A DNA stretch of 64,000 nucleotides, taken from NCBI GenBank assembly GCA_934436505.1, contig CAKSAP010000005.1, positions 62,001 through 126,000 of the forward strand. The letters are read 5' to 3'. The notes below the pieces were generated by a model. The model saw only the letters and a list, made by a program, of their open reading frames with translations. It did not search any database and was not told the DNA's origin. A program made the position numbers and the translations under genes. The first letter of the stretch is position 1. The number at the start of each line of letters is the position of its first letter. Of the stretch, positions 9,162-16,813 are shown one piece after another. This DNA is from an uncultured Eubacteriales bacterium. GTDB taxonomy: Bacteria > Bacillota > Clostridia > Oscillospirales > Acutalibacteraceae.

Positions 9162-9258
9162 CGTTCAAATGTGCTATGCGCTTTGATAGGTCGCTCTGTG
9201 ATAATCACCGTTTCAAATACACAGGGTACACTGAATATGCGGCTTAGCAAACAATGGA
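9162..9258 (+). repeat. Islet hairpin repeat, copy B
   Basis: Same element as copy A, about 85-90% alike by eye. The larger stem is CTCTGTG against CACAGGG, so a C-to-T change in the left arm is tolerated as a G-T pair. The right end, CAAACAATGGA, supplies the GGAG ribosome binding site of the gene at 9265. Confidence 0.9.
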
Positions 9259-9264
9259 GCTACT

Positions 9265-9852
9265 ATGAAAAATATAAAAACAATTATAACAATAATTATT
9301 GTGTCTTTATCAATTGCGGTTGCCGTAATATCCGTGCAAAAATACCGTGAAACGGCAATAAATAAAAATATCGAGAAAATCTCTCTTTCTCATTCCGAAT
9401 TTTATTGGGCAGATGAAAACGATTTGAGCAGATTTCCACGTTATACTGTTGAAAACGGCGATGTTTTTTATAAGTATAAAGCCGACAATGCTCAAAACGG
9501 CACATTGAAAAAAACAGAGCTTAAGATTAGTGATTATACTCCGTATATTATTAAACTAACTTTAAAAAATAACTCTGATTACAATGTCGAAAGCACACAT
9601 ATTTGCGGACTGTATTCTTCGGATGCCGTTATTACGGAGGTAAATGAAGAAACCTATTGGTTCGGTCATTATGTCAGCTCGCACTCTCAGGAAGCTTTTG
9701 AAGCTCTTGTTTGGGTGAAAAAAGATTTAACTCAAAGTCAGGTGGACGAAATTTCCAAAACATTGAAATTTGATTGCGAAATTCTGGTTGACTGTAGCTC
9801 CGGTAATGAGTATAACACAAAGACGGTTACGCTGAAATGCTTACCTGAATAA
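9265..9852 (+). CDS. Membrane-anchored exported protein of unknown function
   Basis: 195 residues with a hydrophobic N-terminal anchor (about residues 4-24) and an outside domain of predicted beta strands. Four Cys (CGLYSS, FDCEILVDCSS, LKCLPE) could form disulfides. No family is recognised. The ATG at 9265 follows GGAG by 5 bases, and that GGAG is the last part of repeat copy B, so the repeat supplies the translation signal. Repeat copy C follows 17 bases after the stop. This repeat-gene-repeat arrangement resembles a cassette, but no recombinase is present in the window. Confidence 0.7.
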   Translation: MKNIKTIITIIIVSLSIAVAVISVQKYRETAINKNIEKISLSHSEFYWADENDLSRFPRYTVENGDVFYKYKADNAQNGTLKKTELKISDYTPYIIKLTLKNNSDYNVESTHICGLYSSDAVITEVNEETYWFGHYVSSHSQEAFEALVWVKKDLTQSQVDEISKTLKFDCEILVDCSSGNEYNTKTVTLKCLPE

Positions 9853-9868
9853 AGACTGTTTTCCGATA

Positions 9869-9945
9869 TGCTCAAATGCGCATAAGCACTTTGATAGGTG
9901 TATCCTGTGATAATCACCGTTTCAAACACACAGGGTGTGCTGAAT
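9869..9945 (+). repeat. Islet hairpin repeat, copy C (right end missing)
   Basis: Matches copies A and B through ACCGTTTCAAACACACAGGGT and then diverges at 9945; the CTTAGCAAACAATGGA end is lost. The stem is ATCCTGTG against CACAGGGT, again keeping pairing through a G-T pair. Confidence 0.85.
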
Positions 9946-10032
9946 GGAAATACGTTTTGCGCTTCCGGCATTGACACAGAGCAAAACACAGTCTGTTTTA
10001 CAAATTTCAGTCCTTTAGACAACATAAGTTAA
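9943..10032 (+). pseudogene. Gene tail remnant after repeat copy C
   Basis: Twenty-nine open codons (GNTFCASGIDTEQNTVCF ...) ending at TAA 10030, directly before an intrinsic terminator. No start codon or ribosome binding site is present. A real terminator behind it suggests it is the 3' end of a former gene whose front was lost at the repeat. Confidence 0.4.
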
Positions 10033-10037
10033 ACAAT

Positions 10038-10075
10038 AAAAAAGCCTGTAGGATAAACATCTTACAGGCTTTTTG
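10038..10075 (+). terminator. Intrinsic terminator ending the islet transcripts
   Basis: AAAAAGCCTGTA and TACAGGCTTTTT form a 12-bp stem followed by Ts. It is nearly symmetric and could work in both directions. Confidence 0.8.
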
Positions 10076-10081
10076 TATAAA

Positions 10082-10194
10082 TGGTCGAGAAGAAAAGCGG
10101 ACAAGGCAAGCCTTGTCCGTCTTTTCTTCAATTATATGTCCCTTTTGCTTCGCAAAAGATGGACTATGCAGATTCAAGTCCTGCTGAAAATTCA
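10082..10194 (+). repeat. tRNA-tail repeat, copy R1
   Basis: Begins with TGGTCGAG, the complement of the tRNA-Pro 3' end at 10465, and ends with a T-arm-like GATTCAAGTCC segment. Inside is a long hairpin, CGGACAAGGC-AA-GCCTTGTCCG, extended by AGAAAAG/CTTTTCT, and a second hairpin TTTTGC-TTC-GCAAAA. Open reading frames across it on both strands are translations of the repeat, not genes. Confidence 0.85.
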
Positions 10195-10301
10195 AAGAGC
10201 AAAAATAGCAGTTAAAAATAAATTCAAAAAACTAATAATAACCCGAAACAGAGTGGTAGCGAAACAAAGCCGTCACGAACGATACAAAGTCCGTGACGAC
10301 G

Positions 10302-10417
10302 TGGTCGAGATGACAGGACCTGACAAGGCAAGCCTTGTCAGTCTTTTCTTCAATTATATGTCCCTTTTGCTTCGCAAAAGATGGACTATGCAGGTTCAAG
10401 TCCTGTCGGAATTTCAT
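10302..10417 (+). repeat. tRNA-tail repeat, copy R2
   Basis: Begins with TGGTCGAGATGACAGGAC, identical to 18 bases at the 3' end of the tRNA-Pro gene as seen on the plus strand, and ends GCAGGTTCAAGTCCTGTC plus GGAATTTCA. GACAGGAC near the left end pairs with GTCCTGTC near the right end. Compared with R1 the central stem changes from CGGACAAGGC/GCCTTGTCCG to CTGACAAGGC/GCCTTGTCAG, a compensated change. Confidence 0.88.
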
Positions 10418-10464
10418 AAAACAAAAAAGTGTTCATAAGTTAAGTACCTTACGAACACTTCAAA

Positions 10465-10541
10465 TGGTCGAGATGACAGGACTTGAACCTGCGGCCTCTG
10501 CGTCCCGAACGCAGCGCTCTACCAAACTGAGCCACATCTCG
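10465..10541 (-). tRNA. tRNA-Pro (anticodon CGG), CCA encoded
   Basis: Full cloverleaf on the minus strand: acceptor CGAGATG/CATCTCG, D-arm GCTC...GAGC, anticodon stem CTGCG/CGCAG with loop TTCGGGA, T-arm GCAGG-TTCAAGT-CCTGT, then A and CCA. Length 77 with CCA. It marks the right border of the islet, and its 3' end is copied in repeats R1 and R2. Confidence 0.95.
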
Positions 10542-10569
10542 ATAACGTATGTTTTTTTAACGCTCGAAT

Positions 10570-10598
10570 ATTATAATATAAAACGACAATAAAATCAA
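10570..10598 (-). promoter_or_regulatory. Promoter of tRNA-Pro
   Basis: On the minus strand TTGATT and TATAAT are 17 bases apart, with the -10 box about 29 bases before the tRNA 5' end. Confidence 0.65.
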
Positions 10599-10727
10599 GT
10601 ATAAATTTATATTTTTTCAAAACTGATAAAATTTATTCTAAATACGCTTAAAAAGATGTTGTTGAGGCTTGATTTTTGGAAAAAAATAGAATATATTTAT
10701 TTATATTATTTTTTAGGAGGCAAAGAA

Positions 10728-12125
10728 ATGAAAGAAGAAAACAGAGAGTATGGTCAAGTCGCTTTTGACGTAGTTGAACACGCTTCTAAAAAAATCGGTT
10801 CTCGTCTTCCCGGTTCTGAGGGCGAACGAAAATTCCACGACTATATGTGCGGAAAGCTCGAAGAAATCGGAATTACACCCGTAAAAGAAGAATTTGCGGT
10901 TTCTCCCCGTTCGAGCATCGGCGGATTAAGCTATGCGGGATATTTCGGTATGATTATGAGTGCGCTTACATATTTTGCGCTTCATAACTATTACCTTTGG
11001 TTTGCAATGGCATTTGCAGGCATTATATTCGTATTTTGGCTTGTTTCAAGCTGTTTCTTTTACAGAAAATGGTTTGATATGTTCTTCCCGCAGAAAATTT
11101 CGATGAATTCCTACGGCGAGCTTCTTCCCGAGGACGGAAAATACGATTACACAATCGTTCTTTCGGGTCATACAGACACAAGCTGGACCTGGAGACACTC
11201 CGAAAACACATATAAACACAGAAACAATCCTGTTTTAGGACTTATTAAAGTTTACGGCAAGGTTGGCTTCGGTGCAATCTGCGTATTCTTAAATGTCGGT
11301 ATTGCTATAGCAATGGCTTTGATTTACGGTGCAATGATTATTTCCACCTCATGCGGCGTTGACGCTTCAGGTTATTCTTTCACATCCGATTTGGCTGCGA
11401 ATATGTACGAATGGGCATTTAACATAACTTCAAGCTCTTCGTTTAAGGTATTTACAAACATTGTGCTTCTCATTCTCCCCATCATAACAGGAATTGGCAG
11501 CGCATTTGTTTCCATGTGGGGCGACGCTCACGAGGAAAACGCTTCAAGAGGTGCTATGGACAACGCAACAGGTATCGGCTTGAGCTATGCTGTTATTAAA
11601 TACTTCAAGGATCATCCCGAAAAGATGCCCAAAAACTGCCGTATTATCGATTATAACTGCGGTGCTGAGGAAGCGGGTCTTCGTGGCTCTATGGCATTTG
11701 CGGCGGAGCACAAGGACGACGGTATGCTTGAAAACTGTTGGAACCTCAACATTGACTCCGTTGCCGACAAGGATTACTTCGAGGTTGTTATTAAGGACGA
11801 TTGGCAGGGCTGCCGTTTTGACAAGGACCTTGAAAAAATGTTCAAGGATACATTTGCAGAGCTTGGCATTGAGTCAAAAACAAACGGTTGTATTCACAAT
11901 CCCGTTGGCGGCTGCGACTCAACTCCCATGACAAGAGCAGGTGTAAAATCTGTTACATTTGCCGCACAGAATCCTATGCTCACTTATTATTATCACACCT
12001 GGAGAGATATGCCCGAGCGTTTCGAGGCTGAAACCGTATCAACAGGCTTTGACGTTCTTCTCGGCGTTATTGATAAGATTGATAAATTCCAGCAGGAAAA
12101 CGGCTTTAACGGCGTAAACCACTAA
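10728..12125 (+). CDS. Membrane-bound M28-family (aminopeptidase-like) peptidase
   Basis: 465 residues. Candidate dinuclear zinc ligands appear in family order: His in SGHTDTSW (about residue 147), Asp in MDNATG (about 277), the Glu pair in EEAGLRG (about 315), Asp in NIDSVAD (about 342) and His in YYHTW (about 423). Unlike soluble M28 enzymes it has hydrophobic segments at about 65-110 and 180-270, interrupting the fold, so it is probably membrane-embedded with the active site in a soluble lobe. I start at the ATG at 10728, 7 bases behind a perfect AGGAGG, rather than at upstream codons of the open frame. Substrate unknown. Single gene with terminator. Confidence 0.85.
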   Translation: MKEENREYGQVAFDVVEHASKKIGSRLPGSEGERKFHDYMCGKLEEIGITPVKEEFAVSPRSSIGGLSYAGYFGMIMSALTYFALHNYYLWFAMAFAGIIFVFWLVSSCFFYRKWFDMFFPQKISMNSYGELLPEDGKYDYTIVLSGHTDTSWTWRHSENTYKHRNNPVLGLIKVYGKVGFGAICVFLNVGIAIAMALIYGAMIISTSCGVDASGYSFTSDLAANMYEWAFNITSSSSFKVFTNIVLLILPIITGIGSAFVSMWGDAHEENASRGAMDNATGIGLSYAVIKYFKDHPEKMPKNCRIIDYNCGAEEAGLRGSMAFAAEHKDDGMLENCWNLNIDSVADKDYFEVVIKDDWQGCRFDKDLEKMFKDTFAELGIESKTNGCIHNPVGGCDSTPMTRAGVKSVTFAAQNPMLTYYYHTWRDMPERFEAETVSTGFDVLLGVIDKIDKFQQENGFNGVNH

Positions 12126-12138
12126 TAGCAACAAACAG

Positions 12139-12174
12139 CAAGGGCGGAGAATATTACTTTCGCCCTTGTTTTTT
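12139..12174 (+). terminator. Intrinsic terminator after the M28 peptidase gene
   Basis: CAAGGGCG and CGCCCTTG form an 8-bp stem with a 14-base loop, followed by six Ts. Confidence 0.85.
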
Positions 12175-12218
12175 ACTGCTCAAAATGGTATAATTTATTA
12201 AAAGCGAGGTAATAAATT

Positions 12219-12461
12219 ATGATGATAAACGGACACGATGTACCCGAAATTGCTTTTTTTGAAAACAAGAACGTTTTTACAGGCAGCGAGGGTAAAAATT
12301 TCAGATACAGACTTGCCAATTCAGACGGCAAGCTCCAAGTCAGCGTATGGTATGAAGATATATGCTTTGAATTAAGCAAAGACCCCGAAAGCGAGTTCTT
12401 TGACTTGAGCAATGACGCTTTACCGAGTGCGGTCGATTGGATTTTCAGCCGAAAAAAATAA
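12219..12461 (+). CDS. Small conserved-looking protein of unknown function
   Basis: 80 residues, acidic, soluble, with no signal peptide. It reads like a compact beta-rich domain (FRYRLANSDGKLQVSVWYED, then a C-terminal helix ending IFSRKK). GAGGT lies 8 bases before the ATG at 12219, and a TATAAT at 12189-12194 with TTGTTT 17 bases upstream could be its promoter. A hairpin terminator follows. These signals and normal codon use argue for a real gene; the longer antisense frame over the same DNA has no such signals. Confidence 0.7.
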   Translation: MMINGHDVPEIAFFENKNVFTGSEGKNFRYRLANSDGKLQVSVWYEDICFELSKDPESEFFDLSNDALPSAVDWIFSRKK

Positions 12462-12471
12462 TAACAATTAT

Positions 12472-12515
12472 AAATGCCGATACAGCCATCAAAGCTTGCA
12501 TCGGCATTTGTTTTA
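12472..12515. terminator. Bidirectional intrinsic terminator
   Basis: AAATGCCGAT and ATCGGCATTT form a 10-bp stem between convergent genes, with T-rich sequence on the plus side and an AT-rich run on the other. Confidence 0.8.
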
Positions 12516-13286
12516 TATATTTTCATCAAGGAAATCTATTGCTTTATCAATCCAGCCCTCAGCCTGCTTACCCTCGGCAAGACCGATACCATGACCGCCC
12601 TTATCAAAATAGAGAAACTCATTTTTGACATTGTTTTCGTTGAGTGCTTCTTCGAGCAATTCGCTGTTTTCAACGGGAACGGACATATCATCTCTGTTGT
12701 GCCAACAAAACGTCGGCGGATAATCGGGCGTTATGTGCATATAGACAGAAGCTGCGTTTCGCTCTGCTTTTCCCGTGAGCATACCGAGGAAAATACGCCT
12801 TGACACCTTATGTGTCAAATCTCCCATTGTAATTACGGGATATGTTAACAAAAGCACCTTCGGTTTAAGCGAATAGTCTTTATTTTCGTATTCACATTCA
12901 AACCTCTCATATTGAGTAGCAAAAAATGAACACAAATGACCGCCTGCCGAACTACCCATTAAGGCTATTCTGTCGGCATCAATTTCAAATTCATCCGCTT
13001 TCGATTTAATAAACTGCATTGCCCTCGCAACATCCTTTAACGGATAAGGGAACCTGCCGTTTCCGCTACCAACGCTGTAAAACAAAACAAAAGCGTTATA
13101 TCCCCTCTCGTTAAGCTTTTGAGCGTAGGGCTTACCCTCGTTCGAATCGGAAACAAATCTGTATGCACCGCCGGGGCAAATCAACACGGTAGGTGCGTTA
13201 TTTCCGACAATATAACTTTCGAGAACGACCTTTTTCCTCTGCGGTCGCTCCTTTATCTCTTTTTTTGAATAAAGCTGATATGTCAT
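12513..13286 (-). CDS. Alpha/beta-hydrolase esterase (acetylesterase/BD-FAE-like)
   Basis: 257 residues with the pieces of a carboxylesterase: an oxyanion-hole stretch CPGGAYRFVS (about residue 36-45), nucleophile elbow GSSAGG (about 111), acid Asp in HNRDDMSVP (about 200) and His in GGHGIG (about 231). It lacks a signal peptide. The family includes deacetylases of plant polysaccharides and small esterases; the substrate cannot be read here. Three possible starts lie close together; I choose the ATG at 13286, 5 bases behind GGTGA. Monocistronic, convergent with the small gene at 12219. Confidence 0.85.
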   Translation of the reverse strand: MTYQLYSKKEIKERPQRKKVVLESYIVGNNAPTVLICPGGAYRFVSDSNEGKPYAQKLNERGYNAFVLFYSVGSGNGRFPYPLKDVARAMQFIKSKADEFEIDADRIALMGSSAGGHLCSFFATQYERFECEYENKDYSLKPKVLLLTYPVITMGDLTHKVSRRIFLGMLTGKAERNAASVYMHITPDYPPTFCWHNRDDMSVPVENSELLEEALNENNVKNEFLYFDKGGHGIGLAEGKQAEGWIDKAIDFLDENI

Positions 13287-13329
13287 TGTCATCACCGTCA
13301 ATTTCAAATTAAATATATTTTATCAAAAT

Positions 13330-13358
13330 TTGCATTTGTTGTAAATATGGATTATAAT
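13330..13358 (+). promoter_or_regulatory. Distal promoter of prfB
   Basis: TTGCAT at 13330 and TATAAT at 13353 with a 17-base spacer, about 100 bases before the prfB start. Confidence 0.65.
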
Positions 13359-13391
13359 AATATGACGTTGCGAATTGTTTTAATAAAACAG

Positions 13392-13420
13392 TTGCATAAA
13401 GCGTTATTTTTTTATATAAT
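13392..13420 (+). promoter_or_regulatory. Proximal promoter of prfB
   Basis: A second TTGCAT (13392) and TATAAT (13415) pair, again 17 bases apart. The two promoters share identical boxes. Confidence 0.7.
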
Positions 13421-13460
13421 ACTAAAGTTAAATACTTATTAAAAAGGAAAAGGTATATTT

Positions 13461-14579
13461 ATGCTTCAATTTGAAGAATTAAGATTAAGACTTTTAGGAC
13501 ACGAGGACGCTCTCAAGGACCTTGCAGACGCACTCGGTCTTGAAAAAATGAAAAAAGAGATAGAGGAGCTTGAAGCTAAAACCGCAGAAAACGGATTTTG
13601 GGATGATATCAAAGGCTCACAGGTTGTTTTGAAACGCCAAAGCTCTCTTAAAAACAAGGTAAGCGCTTACGAAAAATTAAAGCAGGATTATGATGACGCT
13701 CTTGTTATGATTGAGCTTGCAAATGAGGAAGAGGACGAAAGCCTTGTTGAAGAGTGCGAAGAGAGCGTTAAGAAAATCGAAAACGACCTTGAATCAATGA
13801 CTCTTTCTACACTTTTAAGCGGCGAATACGACTCTAAAAACGCAATTCTTACCTTCCACGCAGGTTCGGGCGGAACAGAGGCTCAGGATTGGGCGCAAAT
13901 GCTTTTCCGTATGTACTGCCGTTGGGGCGAAAGACACGGCTACAAGGTTACAACGCTTGATTATCTTGACGGCGAAGAAGCAGGTCTTAAATCAGCAAGT
14001 ATTCTTATTGAGGGCGAAAATGCCTACGGTTATATGAAGAGTGAGACGGGCGTCCACAGACTTGTTCGTGTCTCTCCGTTTGACTCTGAAGGCAGACGTC
14101 ACACTTCCTTTGCTTCTATTGAGGTTATGCCCGAAATAGACGACACTATTGAAGTTGATATTGCTCCCGAGGATATCAAAATGGACGTTTACCGTTCTTC
14201 GGGCGCAGGCGGACAGAAAGTTAACAAGACATCCTCCGCAGTTCGTCTAACTCATATTCCGACAGGCATCGTTGTTGCGTGTCAGGTTGAAAGAAGCCAG
14301 CACCAGAACCGTGAGGTTGCAATGACAATGCTCAAATCAAAGCTCATTGAAATAAAAGAACGTGAGCACCTTGATAAGATTTCCGATATTAAGGGCGAGC
14401 AAAAGGAAATCGGTTGGGGAAGTCAGATTAGGTCATACGTATTTATGCCCTATCAGCTTGTTAAGGACAACAGAACAAACTTTGAAATGGGCAATATCGC
14501 AAATGTAATGGACGGAGATATTGACGGATTTATCAATGCTTACTTAAAGCAGGAATCGCAGAAAAATCTTCAAAAATAA
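13461..14579 (+). CDS. prfB: Peptide chain release factor 2
   Basis: 372 residues. SPF near residue 205 is the tripeptide by which RF2 reads UGA, and SSGAGGQKVNKTSS near 246-260 contains the GGQ that triggers peptide release in the ribosome. The N-terminal helical domain is complete (MLQFEELRLRLLGHEDALKDL). Many bacteria have an in-frame UGA near codon 26 read by a programmed +1 frameshift; here the frame is continuous from the ATG at 13461, so that autoregulation is absent. The start follows AAGGAAAAGG. Two tandem promoters precede it and a terminator follows. Confidence 0.97.
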   Translation: MLQFEELRLRLLGHEDALKDLADALGLEKMKKEIEELEAKTAENGFWDDIKGSQVVLKRQSSLKNKVSAYEKLKQDYDDALVMIELANEEEDESLVEECEESVKKIENDLESMTLSTLLSGEYDSKNAILTFHAGSGGTEAQDWAQMLFRMYCRWGERHGYKVTTLDYLDGEEAGLKSASILIEGENAYGYMKSETGVHRLVRVSPFDSEGRRHTSFASIEVMPEIDDTIEVDIAPEDIKMDVYRSSGAGGQKVNKTSSAVRLTHIPTGIVVACQVERSQHQNREVAMTMLKSKLIEIKEREHLDKISDIKGEQKEIGWGSQIRSYVFMPYQLVKDNRTNFEMGNIANVMDGDIDGFINAYLKQESQKNLQK

Positions 14580-14594
14580 AATATAGGCATAAAA

Positions 14595-14635
14595 AATCCG
14601 TGAGTGAGAGCTTTCTCATTCACGGATTAGTTTTT
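14595..14635. terminator. Terminator between prfB and ktrA
   Basis: AATCCGTGAGTGAGAG with its imperfect complement, about 16 bp, flanked by a T run on the plus strand and an A run (T run for the minus strand) on the other side. Confidence 0.85.
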
Positions 14636-14636
14636 G

Positions 14637-15284
14637 TCAAATCTTAAAGCATTTTTGGAGAGCCTTGTATTCGCCGAGTACAAGTAAAGTGATTTGATCT
14701 GTCAAAAGCGTATCGGGAGAAACAGATGCATCGAGCTTTCCGTTCTGTCTGTACGCCATTATATTTATGTTGTACTTTTTACGAATATCAACCTGCCCGA
14801 CTGTTTTGCCTATCCATGCAAGCGGTACTTCGACCTCGAATATACCATATTCGTCATCAAGCTCAACGTAATCAAGCAAGTGGTCGGCAGAATAGCGAAT
14901 AGCCGCCCATTTTGCAACCTGCTTTTCGGGATATACTACTTCATCCGCACCGTTTCTCAAAAGGAATTTTTCCTGAACGTCACGCTTTGCCATCGAAACA
15001 ACGTAGCTTGCTCCAAGCTCCTTCAAAAGAGAGGTAGTTTCGAGTGAGTTTTGGAAATTTTCGCTTATTGTAACCATACAAACATCATAATTTCCGACGC
15101 CGAGAGACTTCAAAAACTCTGCATTTGTGCTGTCGCCGATTTGAGCGTTAGTAACAATAGGCAATATTTCATTGACCTTTTCCTCGTTTATGTCAACTGC
15201 CATTACCTCATGACCCAAATCTGCAAGCTCCTCGGCTACATGCTTTCCGAAATGGCTTAAACCGATAAGTAAAATGTTTTTCAT
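14637..15284 (-). CDS. ktrA: Ktr/Trk-type potassium uptake regulatory subunit
   Basis: 215 residues: an RCK-N Rossmann domain (residues 1-120, with GLSHFGKHVAEEL and the acidic strand end VMAVD that binds NAD(H) or ATP ribose) and an RCK-C domain (about 135-215). It forms the cytoplasmic gating ring that opens the KtrB channel in response to nucleotides. The first glycine motif reads GxSxFG rather than GxGxxG, which is common in KtrA. It starts 12 bases after the stop of ktrB, so the two form an operon. No c-di-AMP riboswitch is evident upstream. Confidence 0.93.
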   Translation of the reverse strand: MKNILLIGLSHFGKHVAEELADLGHEVMAVDINEEKVNEILPIVTNAQIGDSTNAEFLKSLGVGNYDVCMVTISENFQNSLETTSLLKELGASYVVSMAKRDVQEKFLLRNGADEVVYPEKQVAKWAAIRYSADHLLDYVELDDEYGIFEVEVPLAWIGKTVGQVDIRKKYNINIMAYRQNGKLDASVSPDTLLTDQITLLVLGEYKALQKCFKI

Positions 15285-15296
15285 ATAATTATCTCC

Positions 15297-16634
15297 TTAT
15301 CCTACCGTAATTTTTTCCTGCGGCAGTTTAGAATTAACGTGTTGTTTATTTGCAAATGCGGCATATATAAGCGTTAGACCGCCTACCCTGCCGAAATACA
15401 TCAGACCCATTAAAATCACTCTTGAAAAAAGACTGAGAGACGGCGTAATTCCAAGAGTTAAGCCGACGGTACCGATTGCCGAAGCCGTTTCAAAAAGGCA
15501 AACGGAAAGCGGAAGCTTTTCGACCACGCTAATCGCAACGCCCGATACGAAAAACAGGCTCGTATACATGGTTACAATCGTTGCAACGTTTTTAATTACG
15601 CTTTCCTCAATTCTTCTTCCGAAAAATCCGATGTTATCACGCTGAAAAAATGTTGCGGCTGCGGTTGCGAACAAAACGGCAATCGTCGTCGTTTTCATAC
15701 CGCCTGCGGTTGAGCCCGGAGAGCCGCCCACAAGCATAAGCATTGTCATTATCGCTCTTGACGAGCCACTCATTTCCAAAAGATTTACAGTGTTAAAGCC
15801 TGCCGTTCTCGTTGTCACAGACTGAAACAGTGAATAAAATATGCGTTCGGATATTTTAGCGTCGGAAAAATCCGCAAAGAAAAAGAAAATTGCGGGGATG
15901 AACACAAGCAAGGCGGAAGTTACCAACACAACCTTACTCTGCATACGGTAACGCTTTATATGAAAACGCTTTGTGCAAATATCGTCCCATGTCAGGAAGC
16001 CTATTCCGCCTACCGTAATCAAAAGCATAACAGTTATATTAACAAACGGATTTGCGGCATAATCGGTCAAGGAAGCAAATTTATTGTTTTCCGTTCCCAA
16101 AATGTCAAAGCCTGCATTACAAAACGCCGAAATCGAGTGAAAGAACGAATACCAAATTCCTTTAAGTCCGAAATCCTTGCAAAAAGCAGGCATCATTAAA
16201 AGAGCTCCTGCCGTTTCAATTATAAACGTGCCGAAAAGAATAAATCTTGTAAGCCGTACAATTCCGCCAACCTCGGGTGCCGAAATTGCGTTCTGCATGG
16301 TGCTTCTCTGCATCAGAGAAATTTTTCTGCCCGAAAGCATGGAAAGCGATGCTGCAAAGGTAATAACTCCCAAGCCGCCTATCTGAATTAACATAATAAT
16401 TATAGCCTGCCCAAAAATTGACCAATAGCTTCCCGTATCAACAACAACCAAGCCCGTAACGCAAACAGCGGATACAGAGGTGAAAAGTGTCTTATCAAAA
16501 GAAGTTACAACTCCCTGCGCCGATGAAATAGGAAGCATTAAAATTAAAGCTCCTAAAACAATAACTCCGGCGAAGCCCAAAAGTATCATTTGAAAAGACG
16601 ATAATCTTTTTCTTCTATGCTTTAGCCTTGACAT
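15297..16634 (-). CDS. ktrB: Ktr-type potassium transporter membrane subunit
   Basis: 445 residues with four repeated M1-pore-M2 units typical of the TrkH/KtrB/HKT superfamily. Pore-loop segments are visible as TSVSAVCVTGL (about residue 50), HSISAFCNAGF (about 160), QSVTTRTAGFN (about 280) and ETASAIGTVGLT (about 395), each carrying the Gly that lines the K+ filter. It imports K+ together with Na+ in the plasma membrane under control of KtrA encoded next. The ATG at 16634 follows AGGTAG. About 180 bases of AT-rich sequence separate it from the divergent foldase gene. Confidence 0.93.
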   Translation of the reverse strand: MSRLKHRRKRLSSFQMILLGFAGVIVLGALILMLPISSAQGVVTSFDKTLFTSVSAVCVTGLVVVDTGSYWSIFGQAIIIMLIQIGGLGVITFAASLSMLSGRKISLMQRSTMQNAISAPEVGGIVRLTRFILFGTFIIETAGALLMMPAFCKDFGLKGIWYSFFHSISAFCNAGFDILGTENNKFASLTDYAANPFVNITVMLLITVGGIGFLTWDDICTKRFHIKRYRMQSKVVLVTSALLVFIPAIFFFFADFSDAKISERIFYSLFQSVTTRTAGFNTVNLLEMSGSSRAIMTMLMLVGGSPGSTAGGMKTTTIAVLFATAAATFFQRDNIGFFGRRIEESVIKNVATIVTMYTSLFFVSGVAISVVEKLPLSVCLFETASAIGTVGLTLGITPSLSLFSRVILMGLMYFGRVGGLTLIYAAFANKQHVNSKLPQEKITVG

Positions 16635-16813
16635 ATGTCTACCTACTTTATTTTAATATCAATTAGAGTATATATAAATTATTAAAAAAATCAAGAGTAA
16701 ATATAAATAATGAGTATTTTTTTATTTTACACTTGTAACTTGAGGAAAAATAGTATAAAATATAAGGGATATTCGGTTTGACCGAAATTTCATAAAAAAA
16801 GGATGAAATTGAA

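Noticed and set aside
7037..9945. Integron attC sites or a CRISPR array
   Set aside because: No RYYYAAC/GTTRRRY core pairs, no integrase, only three copies at irregular distances of kilobase scale, and no short uniform spacers.
10073..10438. A 121-codon open frame on the plus strand, and minus-strand frames of about 60 codons over the same DNA
   Set aside because: They translate repeats R1 and R2 and tRNA-like sequence; the product contains the same peptide twice and has no ribosome binding site.
12173..12529. A 118-codon minus-strand frame opposite the small gene at 12219
   Set aside because: It spans two terminators and lacks a ribosome binding site, while the plus-strand gene has both promoter and ribosome binding site.
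16635..16813. c-di-AMP riboswitch before ktrB
   Set aside because: The gap is AT-rich and too short for a shared promoter region plus that structure; no recognisable motif.
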